DNA of 64,000 nt from Clostridia bacterium. Lineage in GTDB: Bacteria > Bacillota > Clostridia > Peptostreptococcales > Acidaminobacteraceae. Under the pieces are notes generated by a model, which was not told where the DNA came from, searched no databases, and saw nothing but the letters and a program-made list of their open reading frames with translations. The DNA lies in NCBI GenBank assembly GCA_018399635.1, contig JAGYOH010000002.1, forward strand, positions 110,297-174,296, in the 5' to 3' direction. Of this stretch, positions 1-7,849 are shown piece by piece. Position 1 is the first letter of the stretch. The number at the start of each line of letters is the position of its first letter. The position numbers and the translations under genes were made by a program.

Positions 1-306
1 CCCGGCCACGAGATCCGTGAAGATGTCATGATCTGCCGGCGCAGTACTATCCACCTGGGCGATCCGACCCATGATGGTGACATACATGGCCCTGGTCATG
101 GGAGCATCGGGTGAAAATGTGTCCGGCGTGATCCCAGAGAAAATATCGTTGTTCACCGCCGCCATCACTGAATCATAATACCAGTTGTCGGGGGAAACGT
201 CCTTGAACATTTGATGATTGTCCTGGTCTGTGGCGTAGGCTATGGAAGAAACGGAATTGAAAACCATGGCCACAATGAGCAGGAAACTGATGATGCGTCT
301 TTTCAT
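1..306 (-). CDS. S-layer homology (SLH) domain protein, 5' part only
   Basis: An open minus-strand frame of 102 codons runs from an ATG at 306 off the left edge with no stop. The start follows a good ribosome site (AGGAGGG, 8 nt spacer). The first ~26 residues form a Sec signal peptide (MKRR, then a hydrophobic stretch ending in SIAYA). From about residue 34 the sequence MFKDVSPDNWYYDSV, then ITPDTFSPDAPMTRAMY, is the start of an SLH repeat, the module that binds secondary cell-wall polymer in S-layer and other surface proteins of Gram-positive bacteria. A second repeat seems to begin near the edge (HDIFTDL). The product should be exported and non-covalently attached to the wall. What the rest of the protein does cannot be seen. 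Confidence 0.88.
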   Translation of the reverse strand, partial: MKRRIISFLLIVAMVFNSVSSIAYATDQDNHQMFKDVSPDNWYYDSVMAAVNNDIFSGITPDTFSPDAPMTRAMYVTIMGRIAQVDSTAPADHDIFTDLVAG

Positions 307-329
307 TGCTGAAACCCTCCTTTTTCGAA

Positions 330-545
330 CTATGTGATCAGCTTCGGAAAACAACAGATACCGACTTCAAGTGGTTTATCCCGATCCAGATGAAAGTCCG
401 CATACCGGCAATGCCAGCAGTTATTTTCAAAGGCATCGACTCTCGGGGAAAAGGCCGGACAGCGCTGAAAGGGCCAGACATTCCCATTCGCATTGGGATT
501 TTCAAAGAAGTCCTCTCTTTCAAGGTCGGTTTTTTTCTCTGCCAT
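330..545 (-). CDS. small cysteine-rich protein of unknown function (71 aa)
   Basis: I do not recognise this family. The start at 545 is chosen because GAGGAGG lies 6 nt upstream; an in-frame ATG at 560 overlaps that site and is less likely. The protein is polar at the N-terminus (MAEKKTDLERED) and has five cysteines in its second half (RCPAF, NCWHC, GICCF), with aromatic residues around them (WHCRYADFHLD). That spacing would suit a small metal-binding or redox fold. There is no signal peptide, so it is probably cytoplasmic. It ends 23 bp before the start of the SLH gene on the same strand, so the two may be cotranscribed. The strong ribosome site and ordered Cys/aromatic pattern favour a real gene. 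Confidence 0.6.
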   Translation of the reverse strand: MAEKKTDLEREDFFENPNANGNVWPFQRCPAFSPRVDAFENNCWHCRYADFHLDRDKPLEVGICCFPKLIT

Positions 546-1022
546 TGCAATCCTCCTCATTCACTCAAAGTCCCATCAAGGGTCTGCAGCCGCCATCGAC
601 TTCTTCACCGCCTGAGACTCATAGTGACTTCTATTACTCCCTTCATTATGATTGAAGACACAAAAAAAGAGCCTATTTCACTTGAAAGACCCTTTTTTTC
701 ACTTAAAAAATGGATCTGTAGTGTTTTAGCTCTTATGATTTGACTTTGCCTTGCTCTATGACATTGTCCAGGAGCGGACATTGTTGCTCTCTTGTACCGC
801 CGCGAGCGGCATAGCAAACTATTATCAGTAATGATCAACTGGTAATGAGGTGAAAAAGGAAAACACCATTTCACAAGGACTCTCCGGCAAGATTGTCCCT
901 CATGAAGTGGTGTTCCAAAACCATGATTATGATATCACTCTATAAGGTTGAGTACAATCCTGAAACTGAAATTTTTCATTAGGAGTAACGAGCTGTTACC
1001 ATGTCCCGTTTGCAGAGGTTAC

Positions 1023-1060
1023 GTCAACTACCCACTTCCTTTAGGTGGTGGGTAGTTGAC
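1023..1060. repeat. perfect 13-bp inverted repeat (hairpin)
   Basis: The arms GTCAACTACCCAC (1023-1035) and GTGGGTAGTTGAC (1048-1060) are exact reverse complements around a 12-nt loop. There is no T-tract, so it is not a standard terminator. The motif resembles the hairpin just downstream at 1128-1145 and the subterminal hairpins recognised by Y1 transposases. It is probably an end of a decayed IS200/IS605-type element. Confidence 0.6.
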
Positions 1061-1125
1061 CAAAGAATATCACCTATGTTCTCATTATAATCCCCTACGG
1101 ACACTATAGTTCACCTCGTGAACTA

Positions 1126-1147
1126 CCCCCACTTGTAGAAGTGGGAG
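1126..1147 (-). repeat. probable right-end hairpin of an IS200/IS605-type element
   Basis: CCCACTT and AAGTGGG pair around a short loop (core 1128-1145), about 80 bp beyond the stop codon of the minus-strand tnpB relic. In this element family the 3' end of tnpB, its guide-RNA scaffold and the right-end hairpin lie in exactly this arrangement. No transposase gene remains on this side. Confidence 0.6.
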
Positions 1148-1222
1148 CTTCCTGGTCAATATCCCTAACGGAACAAGTTTACCCAGGCTCATAAGGTCGC
1201 ACCGACCTCGATAGTACCAAAA

Positions 1223-2240
1223 CTATATCGCTAGTTTCAGTAGGTTTTTAGCCGCATTGATATCTCTATCGTGGACTATGCCACACTGAGGGCAGCCCAG
1301 TCTGAAGGGCCAAGTCTTTTACCTCCGTTCCAGCCACATTCTGAAATACAGTTGAACTAGGCATAGCTTATAGGGCTAAACGCCTAAGCTCTACCATACT
1401 GATTGAGACTTGCATGCCAACATTTCTCTTGAATGTGCATGCCATGAGACTTCGGATATTGCTTTGGCTGACTTATGATAGTTTTTATCATGTTTTTCAC
1501 CCTTAGGTCTTCATCACTATCGCTTGGTTTTCGCGGGGAACGCATCTGAGACTGACCTTTGTAGAAAATCACGACGCTGGTTGGAAATCTTCATGTATTT
1601 TGCAACTCCTTAGGTGAATCCCCTAGCTCTGTTTCGACTACTCCTTGTCGTTCATGAGAGATCTTTGGAGCTGGGCTAGCGTTTCCTTTGGATTTTCAAG
1701 CCACTTGGGGTTTTCGTGAGACTTTTCCATCAGAATGAGATTTGCAAAATTCTTTATCCTTACATCACGCCTACTTCGATGACTAATTGTAAAGATTTTC
1801 AATCTCGGTTTCTACGAGAACAGAGACAAAGTACTTGCCCGAAGGGGTCTTGGAAATCGTGTATGACTTGATTCTGTCTTTCGTTCTAAAGCATTTCTGA
1901 TGCGCTTGAGTTTAGGCAATTTAATACGGTCATCATCAAATACACGGTGCCATTTTGATTGTTTGTTTAGGAAAAAAGGTTGTCTTTCTTTGACTTGAAC
2001 TTTGGAAATCCCACAGATAGGTCTCTAAAGAAATTCCTAAATGCCTTTTGTAGATTGAGCTGAGACAGCTAAATGCTATAACTAGATTCACTTTTGAGCC
2101 ACTCGTACTCCTCTTTGTACTGCGCAGGAGTATTATTGAGCATCATCCCTGTTTTCTTGTAATGCTCGATCTTATCGGCAAGCATCTTGTTGTAGATGAA
2201 CCGTACGCAGCCGAAGTTCAGAAAATCTTTTGATTTCAAT
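1223..2240 (-). pseudogene. tnpB: decayed tnpB (RNA-guided nuclease of IS200/IS605-type element), copy 1
   Basis: Minus-strand translation, with several frame changes and stops, gives fragments of TnpB. Near 2150-2225 it reads FGCVRFIYNKMLADKIEHY, a typical N-terminal TnpB segment, which runs into a stop at about 2067. At 1223-1300 it reads CPQCGIVHDRDINAAKNLL, the second half of the C-terminal zinc finger with the last RuvC motif (DRDxNAAxN), ending at a TAG at 1223-1225. The stretch between holds more weakly recognisable pieces in shifted frames. TnpB is a guide-RNA-directed DNA nuclease that favours retention of its element; this copy cannot make a working protein. It abuts a second, oppositely oriented tnpB relic at about 2235. 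Boundaries are approximate because the N-terminus is missing. Confidence 0.82.
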
Positions 2241-3205
2241 CAGCAAAACCTACATCAAAACAGTCAATGAAATTGTGTCCGATATGGTCGAGGCTGAAAA
2301 GGCGCTTAAGCTCTCTTCAAAAGATGTTGATGTAACGATGCTGAGCGTCAAAAATCAAGCGATCGCAAGATGCTAAAAGGCCCATGAAATCGAAGAACTC
2401 GTATTTGCCCTATCTTCGAGAAACCGGTATGTCTTTGGAAATAATCAAAACTATACCGTTACGGTACCACTTGAGTTTCCGTTTTATTGTCGACAAATCC
2501 AAACGAATCGGAGTCGTGCCATCTTAATGATTATCAGGAAGACTTTAATTGAAAGAGGCTGTTAAACTTGGTGCGCCTATCACTCAGAAGTCGGGCAATG
2601 ATTGCCTGCATTGCAGTTGAAGACCCGGAATCGATCACAGTCCACAGATATTGTCATGGGCGTGGATCTCGGGCCCAAAGTTCCAGCCGTAGCAAAATCT
2701 CTGATGGTAAGGCCAAATTCTTCACAATGGGCGAATTAATAAGTTTTCAAAAGACGCTTCAGAGCACTTCGCAAGAAACTTGGTGAGGCCCCGGGTAAAA
2801 ACTGTTCATCAAGAATCTTATGACAAAGAGTAACGTTGATGAAAGATTGTGACTACAAAATCAGTCGTCAACAATTAACTTTGCAATCAGAACCATGTAA
2901 GCACCATCAGACTTGAAAACTTCCCCGGTGATCAGACAAACGGCAAAAGATGTTGTAAAATGAAAGAATCGTACACTCTGGTCGTTCATCGTTGCCGGGC
3001 CAGAATATATAAGGTACCCAGGCAGTATCACGGTGGAATATGTCGATCCTGCCCACCAGCTGATTCGTCCGGCTCCAAAGTGTGAAACAAACTAAAGGTA
3101 GAACTACACTTGCAAGCAGGATACCACTCCCATCAACCGTCGGTGCCATCAACATCATTGAGGAAATTCCTCTGATAGCCGGCGTCATGTAAGCAGAGCT
3201 TGGAG
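2233..3205 (+). pseudogene. tnpB: decayed tnpB of a different subfamily, copy 2
   Basis: Plus-strand frames give successive TnpB fragments with frameshifts: TVNEIVSDMVEAEKALKLSS near 2260, SVKNQAI near 2350, then YTVTVPLEF, IACIAVEDPES, and GVDLGPKVPAVA near 2660 (RuvC-I motif region). After that come FFTMGE, QIVNFAI-like residues near 2880, IRLEN near 2910, VEYVDPAH near 3030 and VGAINIIEEIP near 3140 (last RuvC motif). The order matches an intact TnpB from start to end, so this is a nearly full-length gene destroyed by small indels and stops rather than a fragment. Its sequence differs from copy 1, so the two came from different insertions. The 3' side is followed by a scaffold-like region and a right-end hairpin. 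Confidence 0.82.
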
Positions 3206-3345
3206 CCTTATGACTATAGGTCCTGGCATGGGACGGGGTGATGACACACCCCTTGACTCAGGGTCGTACTCCGATAGCAGAAATGCACTTCGGTTTAATC
3301 ACCTGAGAATCCCCCGAATTGATTCGTGGGGAGTGTCAAACCCAG
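3206..3345 (+). repeat. relic of tnpB guide-RNA scaffold and right end of the second element
   Basis: Downstream of the tnpB copy-2 relic the sequence is rich in short stems (for example GGGACGGGGTG with CACACCCC near 3232-3260). It ends with a hairpin at 3309-3331 whose arms are TCCCCCGAAT and ATTCGTGGGGA, followed by GTGTCAA. In IS200/IS605 elements the 3' end of tnpB specifies the guide RNA, whose scaffold overlaps the right end, and this layout fits. Whether any RNA is still made cannot be judged. Confidence 0.6.
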
Positions 3346-3381
3346 AGCAATTCTAGGCAAAGCATATTCAAGTATTTGCCC

Positions 3382-3861
3382 CTACTTATGATACGGTTCC
3401 CTCCTCAAGATCCTGTAGGCCCTGTAAATCTGCTCAAGAAGAATCACCCGCATCAGCTGGTGGGGGAAGGTCATCCGGGAAAAGGAGATCCGCTTCATGG
3501 CAGCCTGCTTCACCGCCTTGGAAAGACCCAGGGAGCCGCCGATGACGAAAACCAGGTCTGAAACCCCCTGGTGGGGGTAGTCCCCCAGCTGCCGGGCAAA
3601 GTCCTCCGAGGAGACCGCCTCACCATCAATCTCAAGGGTGATGATCCATTGGGAGGGCTTGATTTTGCCCAGAATCCGCTCCCCCTCCACATTCTGGATC
3701 ATGGCGATTTCCCTGTCGGAGGGGTTTTCCTTGGTTTTTTCATCCTTGACCTCGATCATAGTCAGGCTGCAGTAGCTCCCCAGGCGCTTCTGATACTCCC
3801 CGAGGGCCTCCTGAAGGTATTTTTCCTTGATTTTCCCCACGGAGAGAATGGTGAGGTTCAC
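3382..3861 (-). CDS. rlmH: 23S rRNA (pseudouridine1915-N3)-methyltransferase RlmH
   Basis: A 159-residue SPOUT-family methyltransferase, the usual length for RlmH. It methylates pseudouridine 1915 of 23S rRNA on assembled 70S ribosomes using S-adenosylmethionine. Visible landmarks are the start NLTILSVGKIKEKYL, the SAM-binding knot segment FVIGGSLGLS near residues 103-112, and the conserved C-terminal tail FPHQLMRVILLEQIYRAY with RREPYHK at the end. The start is a GTG at 3861 preceded by GGGAGG; a longer open frame extends upstream but lies inside the neighbouring gene. It overlaps the 3' end of the PLP-enzyme gene by 4 bp, so the two are probably translationally coupled. In many Firmicutes rlmH also follows the wal locus, as here. 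Confidence 0.97.
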   Translation of the reverse strand: MNLTILSVGKIKEKYLQEALGEYQKRLGSYCSLTMIEVKDEKTKENPSDREIAMIQNVEGERILGKIKPSQWIITLEIDGEAVSSEDFARQLGDYPHQGVSDLVFVIGGSLGLSKAVKQAAMKRISFSRMTFPHQLMRVILLEQIYRAYRILRREPYHK

Positions 3862-4862
3862 CTTGAACCTCCCTTTGAAAAATGGGGCTTCATGGCCCGG
3901 ATGTGTCCCTCGCTGAAAATCCCCGGAGAACCCCCGGTATGCAGAAAGAGGACCCGGGAACCCTGGGGAATCTCCCCGGATTCGATCATGGCCAGGAGTC
4001 CGGCAAAGGCCTTGCCGGTGTAGCAATAATCCAGGACGATCCCCTCCGTCCGGGCCACCCTCAGCACGGTGGTCTGCGTCCTATCATCCGGCAGGTTGTA
4101 GCCCCCCCTGACGGTGTCCATGGTAATGGCCAGGTCCTCCCGATCCAGGGTCACGCCGATTTCAAACCGCTGGTCCGCTTCAGCCATCACAGGCATGAGG
4201 GTCTCAAGGAGCTTTTCCTTTTCCAGAGGCCCGTAGAGAACGTTCATGCCCAGGACCTTGAAGGGGTCCCCCAGGTAACGACTGCCCAGATGGAGGCCTC
4301 CGAAGGTGCCACCGGAGCCGAAGGCGGTCACCAGGTAGTCCACGGGTCTGTCAAGCTGGTCATGAATCTCCAGGGCGGCGTCGAAATACCCCAGGATTCC
4401 CAGGCTGTTGCTCCCTCCCAGGGGAATCTCGTACACCCGGTGACCCTGGGCCTCGTACCGGGCGACGACCTGCCGGGTGACCGCCTCCAGGGACGCGAGG
4501 GGATCCACGTAGACCAGGTCGGCCCCGAACATCCCGTCGAGGATGAGATTGCCTGAAGGCTCCTCCGGCTCTTCTCCCATGAGCAGAATGCAGCACTTGA
4601 GACCCTCTGCAGCCGCCACAGCCGCCGTCATCCTGCCGTGGTTGGTCTGGACGCCGCCCAAGGTCAAAAGCATCGTGGCGCCCTCCTCCCTGGCGTCTTC
4701 CACCAGGTAGGCCAGTTTCCTGAGTTTGTTGCCGCCGAAACCAAAACCGTTGAGATCGTCTCTTTTGATCAGAATCTCCACCCCGGTCTCCTCGGACAGT
4801 CTTTTCAGGGGGTGGATCGGTGTTCTTGACAGGGGATACTCCTTCATCCTGGGCTTTTTCAT
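3858..4862 (-). CDS. D-cysteine desulfhydrase / ACC deaminase-family PLP enzyme
   Basis: A 334-residue fold-type II PLP enzyme. The Schiff-base lysine is K46 in GFGFGGNKLRKL, preceded by the family signature IKRDDLNG. LTLGGVQTNHGRMTAA binds substrate carboxylate and cofactor, and the glycine-rich loop AFGSGGTFGGL holds the phosphate. Family members are D-cysteine desulfhydrases (D-cysteine to pyruvate, H2S and ammonia), 1-aminocyclopropane-1-carboxylate deaminases and related racemases or lyases. D-cysteine or another D-amino-acid breakdown is most likely in a fermenting anaerobe, but substrate cannot be read from sequence. The ATG at 4862 has AAGGAGG upstream. It is cotranscribed with rlmH and divergent from tRNA-Ala. 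Confidence 0.85.
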   Translation of the reverse strand: MKKPRMKEYPLSRTPIHPLKRLSEETGVEILIKRDDLNGFGFGGNKLRKLAYLVEDAREEGATMLLTLGGVQTNHGRMTAAVAAAEGLKCCILLMGEEPEEPSGNLILDGMFGADLVYVDPLASLEAVTRQVVARYEAQGHRVYEIPLGGSNSLGILGYFDAALEIHDQLDRPVDYLVTAFGSGGTFGGLHLGSRYLGDPFKVLGMNVLYGPLEKEKLLETLMPVMAEADQRFEIGVTLDREDLAITMDTVRGGYNLPDDRTQTTVLRVARTEGIVLDYCYTGKAFAGLLAMIESGEIPQGSRVLFLHTGGSPGIFSEGHIRAMKPHFSKGGSR

Positions 4863-4902
4863 GGACTTATGGCCTCCTTATGGGATAATTCCAAAAAAAC
4901 AC

Positions 4903-4931
4903 TTGATTTTTCATCGAGAAATCAGTATCTT
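4903..4931 (+). promoter_or_regulatory. promoter of tRNA-Ala
   Basis: TTGATT (4903-4908) and TATCTT (4926-4931) are separated by 17 nt. They lie about 20 bp before the mature tRNA 5' end, the right place for a short tRNA precursor leader. Confidence 0.6.
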
Positions 4932-4950
4932 AATGTTAGGACTTTTTTAC

Positions 4951-5026
4951 GGGGGTATAGCTCAGTTGGGAGAGCGCCACGCTGGCAGCGTGGAAGTCAG
5001 GGGTTCGAGTCCCCTTATCTCCACCA
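4951..5026 (+). tRNA. tRNA-Ala (anticodon GGC)
   Basis: The 76 bases fold into a standard cloverleaf. The acceptor stem GGGGGTA pairs with TATCTCC; the D arm is GCTC/GAGC. The anticodon stem CCACG/CGTGG closes the loop CTGGCAG, with anticodon GGC reading GCC and GCU alanine codons. The T arm is AGGGG-TTCGAGT-CCCCT. The 3' CCA is encoded. It stands alone on the plus strand between two minus-strand genes and is followed by a terminator hairpin. Confidence 0.97.
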
Positions 5027-5036
5027 TCACGAAAGA

Positions 5037-5071
5037 AGGACCTTCTAGCCATAGAAGGTCTTCTTTTTTTT
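5037..5071. terminator. bidirectional intrinsic terminator
   Basis: GAAGGACCTTCTA and TAGAAGGTCTTC pair around a short loop, followed by a run of T on the plus strand. It ends the tRNA-Ala transcript and sits at the mscS stop codon, so it may also stop minus-strand transcription. Confidence 0.8.
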
Positions 5072-5861
5072 ACTGATTCTTGACGATGTGGACCTGATGG
5101 GGATAGGGAATTTCAATCCCCTCCCGGTCAAAGGCCTCCTTGACCTCTTCGATGATGTCAAAGTAGATGGTCCAGTAATCCTCGGTCCTGACCCATATTC
5201 TGACCTTGAAGTTGAGGGAGCTTTCCCCGTGCTCGCCAAGACGCACCTGGGGAACGGGATCCGGCAGCACCTCGGGATGACGGGATATGACCTCGAGAAT
5301 CACCGCCTTCACCTGGGGGATGGCCGCATCGTAGGCGACCCCGAAGGTATAATCCACCCTTCGGGTGGGGTTTTCGCTGTAGTTCAGAATACTCTTGTTG
5401 GAAAGTTCCCCGTTGGGAATCACCACCCGCTTGTTGTCAAAGGTATCCAGGTAGGTGTAGAAGATCGTAATGGCCTTCACCGTGCCTTCAAAGCCCGCCG
5501 CACTGATGTAGTCCCCCAGCTTGAAGGGCCTCAGGGTCAACAGGATCAGTCCCCCGGCGAAATTGGCGAGACTGCCCTGCAGGGAAAGACCTATGGCCAG
5601 ACCCGCCGCCCCGATCAGGGCCGCAAAGGAAGTCATGGGCACTCCCAGGACCCCCACCACCGTGACCACCAGAAGAATCCTGAGGGCGATTTTCGACAGC
5701 GATACGGTGAAGATCCTCACCGCCTCGTCGATATTGGCTTTATGGATGGATTTCTCGATCATTTTCCCCAGCAGCTTGATGACATAGAGTCCGACAATCA
5801 GAATGACGGCGGCATAAATCAATTTTAGCCCCCAGGTCTGAACCATGCTGATATCAATCAT
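5070..5861 (-). CDS. mscS: small-conductance mechanosensitive channel MscS
   Basis: A 263-residue MscS-family channel of the short, E. coli-like type. Three membrane segments are visible: near residues 10-30 (LIYAAVILIVGLYVI), 50-70, and the pore-lining helix near 75-110. That helix has the glycine/alanine-rich pattern AALIGAAGLAIGLSLQGSLANFAGG, which packs to form the gate. The soluble beta domain contains PFKLGDYI and the conserved VVIPNGELSNKSILNYS. The C-terminal cage follows (HPEVLPDPVPQV). It opens under membrane tension to release solutes on osmotic downshock. It lies 1 bp downstream of the HNH gene and is the last gene of the wal cluster. Confidence 0.95.
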   Translation of the reverse strand: MIDISMVQTWGLKLIYAAVILIVGLYVIKLLGKMIEKSIHKANIDEAVRIFTVSLSKIALRILLVVTVVGVLGVPMTSFAALIGAAGLAIGLSLQGSLANFAGGLILLTLRPFKLGDYISAAGFEGTVKAITIFYTYLDTFDNKRVVIPNGELSNKSILNYSENPTRRVDYTFGVAYDAAIPQVKAVILEVISRHPEVLPDPVPQVRLGEHGESSLNFKVRIWVRTEDYWTIYFDIIEEVKEAFDREGIEIPYPHQVHIVKNQ

Positions 5862-6272
5862 TTAGACGCCTCCTTCAATTTTAAAGATACGGTTCTTAGC
5901 CAGATGGAATGTGAATTTCGTCGAGGAAAACACGGTGTCCCGGTCCCCATAGTCGACCCTTTCAACCCGGGACACCGCCTCCACAAGGTCCTTTTCCTTG
6001 AGTCCCTTGACGGAGGAGGTGATTTTTCGGTCCCTGACTCCCTGGATGAAGTTCTTCAGGTGGACCCCCTCGAAATCCCCGGGCACCGTCACCCCCTTGT
6101 ACTTGTTGCACCGCCGGCAGGACAGGACATAATTGTAGATTTCATCCTTCCCTCCCTTGAAGCGGGGAACATAATGATCAATCGTCACCTGGCTCATTTT
6201 CAGGGGCCTGGAACAGTGGGTGCACCTGCCCTGGTCCCGGACATAAATATAGTGCTTGAGGGCCTTGTCCAT
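5862..6272 (-). CDS. HNH endonuclease-family protein
   Basis: A 136-residue protein with a complete HNH signature in its first half: CTHCSRPL, then IDHYVPRFKGG, IYNYVLSCRRCNKYKG. The two CxxC pairs bind structural zinc; the DH pair, the asparagine and the loop histidine/asparagine form the beta-beta-alpha-metal active site. The C-terminal half has no known domain. Stand-alone HNH proteins of this size are common in Firmicutes genomes outside phages, and their targets are usually unknown. It is tightly packed between walJ (1 bp) and mscS (no gap), which suggests a housekeeping or DNA-repair role rather than a restriction system; no methyltransferase is nearby. Confidence 0.85.
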   Translation of the reverse strand: MDKALKHYIYVRDQGRCTHCSRPLKMSQVTIDHYVPRFKGGKDEIYNYVLSCRRCNKYKGVTVPGDFEGVHLKNFIQGVRDRKITSSVKGLKEKDLVEAVSRVERVDYGDRDTVFSSTKFTFHLAKNRIFKIEGGV

Positions 6273-6273
6273 A

Positions 6274-7074
6274 TCAAACGATCCTGTAAACCTTTCCGAT
6301 CTTATCCCGGTAACTCAGGTCCAGGTTGATTTCATACTCCGTATCAACCCCCCGTTCCTCGAGATATTTCTGCATGGTGAGTCTGGCCAGTTCCGGCATG
6401 TTGTTGTCCTTGCTCAGGTGGGCCAGGACGACACTTTTCAAACGGCCCTGCTTGAAGACCTCGAAAACGGTCTTCGCCGCATCTTCATTGGAAAGATGCC
6501 CCCTCTCCCCCATGATTCTCCTTTTCAAGGGATAGGGGTAGGACCCGTAGAGGAGCATGTTGACGTCATGGTTGGATTCAAGAACCAGAAAATCCGAGGG
6601 GAGGATATTGGCCTTCACGGAATCCGTCATGGCACCGATATCCGTGACGATACTCAAGGTTTTGCCACCGTGACAGAATCGGTATCCCAGAGGATCCACC
6701 GCATCATGAAGGATTTCAAAACTCTTGATCTGGATATCCCCCAGGGTGAGATCCACGAATTTCTCAAAAATCACGAACTTCTCCAGATCCTCCTCCCGGA
6801 CCTTTTCCTTGAGACACTCGAAGGTCTTCCGGTTGACATAGACCTTGAGCTCTTCCTTCTTCACCATGGTCTTCAGTCCCTTGATATGGTCGATATGCTC
6901 ATGGGTAAGGACGATGCCGTCTATCTGATCGATGCGCTGTCCGATGGATTCCAGGGCCTTTTTGATATAGCGATGGCTCATCCCCGCATCCACCAGAATC
7001 CTCGTGGTTTCAGACCCGACAAAATGACAGTTGCCGGAACTGCCGCTGGCCAAGGAACAATAATTGATTGCCAT
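6274..7074 (-). CDS. walJ: metallo-beta-lactamase-fold hydrolase WalJ (YycJ)
   Basis: A 266-residue MBL-fold protein. The opening INYCSLASGSSGNCHFV is the YycJ-type start. The metal-binding motif is LTHEHIDHIKG (HxHxDH), with further ligands expected in CHGGKTLSIVTDIGAM, ESNHDVNM and the C-terminal LAHLSKDNN. WalJ is the conserved last member of the walRK operon in Firmicutes and is reported to be a 5'-3' DNA exonuclease with roles in mismatch repair and in coordinating cell division with replication. It lies 7 bp downstream of yycI and 1 bp upstream of the HNH gene. Confidence 0.94.
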   Translation of the reverse strand: MAINYCSLASGSSGNCHFVGSETTRILVDAGMSHRYIKKALESIGQRIDQIDGIVLTHEHIDHIKGLKTMVKKEELKVYVNRKTFECLKEKVREEDLEKFVIFEKFVDLTLGDIQIKSFEILHDAVDPLGYRFCHGGKTLSIVTDIGAMTDSVKANILPSDFLVLESNHDVNMLLYGSYPYPLKRRIMGERGHLSNEDAAKTVFEVFKQGRLKSVVLAHLSKDNNMPELARLTMQKYLEERGVDTEYEINLDLSYRDKIGKVYRIV

Positions 7075-7081
7075 TTTTTGA

Positions 7082-7849
7082 TTACCTCAATCCGTCAATA
7101 AATATCTTTTCTCCAGCCGCCGTGACCCCGCGCCAATAAGGCGTCGGATAGCTGCTGGAAATGCTGTCGGTCTTCAGATTTTCCTGATCCTCCACCCGAT
7201 ACACCATTTGAAAATCCAACATCACCGAAAGCTCTTCAGACTCCCCAAGAGCCTCGATGAGATTCAGGACCGCCTTTTCATAGGGATAGATGTTTTCCTC
7301 GTAGATCCCACCCTGCTCCTGGATGACCAGCGGCTGAAAGGAGGCCCGAAGGGTTTCCCCCTCAAGGGCTTCAATTTTCAGAAATCCGTCATCAAAGCAG
7401 AATCCCTTTTCACACTGATTGTACAGGATTTTCCGGAAAAATTCATCCTCCCTGTCGTAAATCACCCGCCACTGACCTTCCTCGATGCCAAGAATTTCCC
7501 GCAGTTCCTGATGGAGACTTTCAAAACCTTCCTCGGTCCCGGCCTCCAAGGCCTTGGTCAGAATCAGGAGATCCCCCTTTTCCGAGAGGTCGTATCCCGC
7601 TCCGGTCAGGGCCGTCACCGTGGTCAGACTGAGCTTTTCCTTGGTCAGTTCAAATTTGGGAAGGGTCTCATAGTGCTTGATTGCCAGGGCCTTGATATCG
7701 ATGTTCCGCTCTTCAAGCAGGGCCGTCACCGCCTCGTGGTCGTAGCCTCCGGCGGGGGGCGCGTCCTTGAAATAGATGGTATAGATCAGAAAAAAATTCA
7801 TGAGGAGCAGGGTGAAAATCAAAATGTTCTTGGTTTTATTCCAATCCAT
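7082..7849 (-). CDS. yycI: two-component system regulatory protein YycI
   Basis: A 255-residue membrane-anchored protein. The N-terminus MDWNKTKNILIFTLLLMNFFLIYTIY is a near-diagnostic YycI start with one transmembrane helix; the rest is extracytoplasmic and ends in a conserved SSSYPTPYWRGV segment. YycI and YycH interact with WalK through their membrane helices and modulate its activity. The ATG at 7849 is preferred to the GTG at 7855 because GGAGG is then 9 nt away. It overlaps the end of yycH by 14 bp. Confidence 0.9.
   Translation of the reverse strand: MDWNKTKNILIFTLLLMNFFLIYTIYFKDAPPAGGYDHEAVTALLEERNIDIKALAIKHYETLPKFELTKEKLSLTTVTALTGAGYDLSEKGDLLILTKALEAGTEEGFESLHQELREILGIEEGQWRVIYDREDEFFRKILYNQCEKGFCFDDGFLKIEALEGETLRASFQPLVIQEQGGIYEENIYPYEKAVLNLIEALGESEELSVMLDFQMVYRVEDQENLKTDSISSSYPTPYWRGVTAAGEKIFIDGLR

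Larger units (their letters stand above)
546..1222. other. intergenic stretch with mobile-element hairpins and no clear gene
   Basis: No convincing gene lies here. It contains two hairpins of the kind found at IS200/IS605 ends (listed separately). A short GTG-initiated plus frame at 850-945 (31 codons, starting MKKENTISQ) has no good ribosome site and no family I know; it may be the tail of a decayed gene. Open frames of 70-145 codons on both strands between 306 and 874 have no ribosome sites or recognisable domains. Confidence 0.5.

Noticed and set aside
306..743. 145-codon plus-strand frame
   Set aside because: Overlaps the minus-strand small Cys-rich gene, lacks a ribosome site and has no recognisable features.
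1023..1147. Possible CRISPR-like repeats
   Set aside because: Only two unlike hairpins, no regular spacing and no cas genes.
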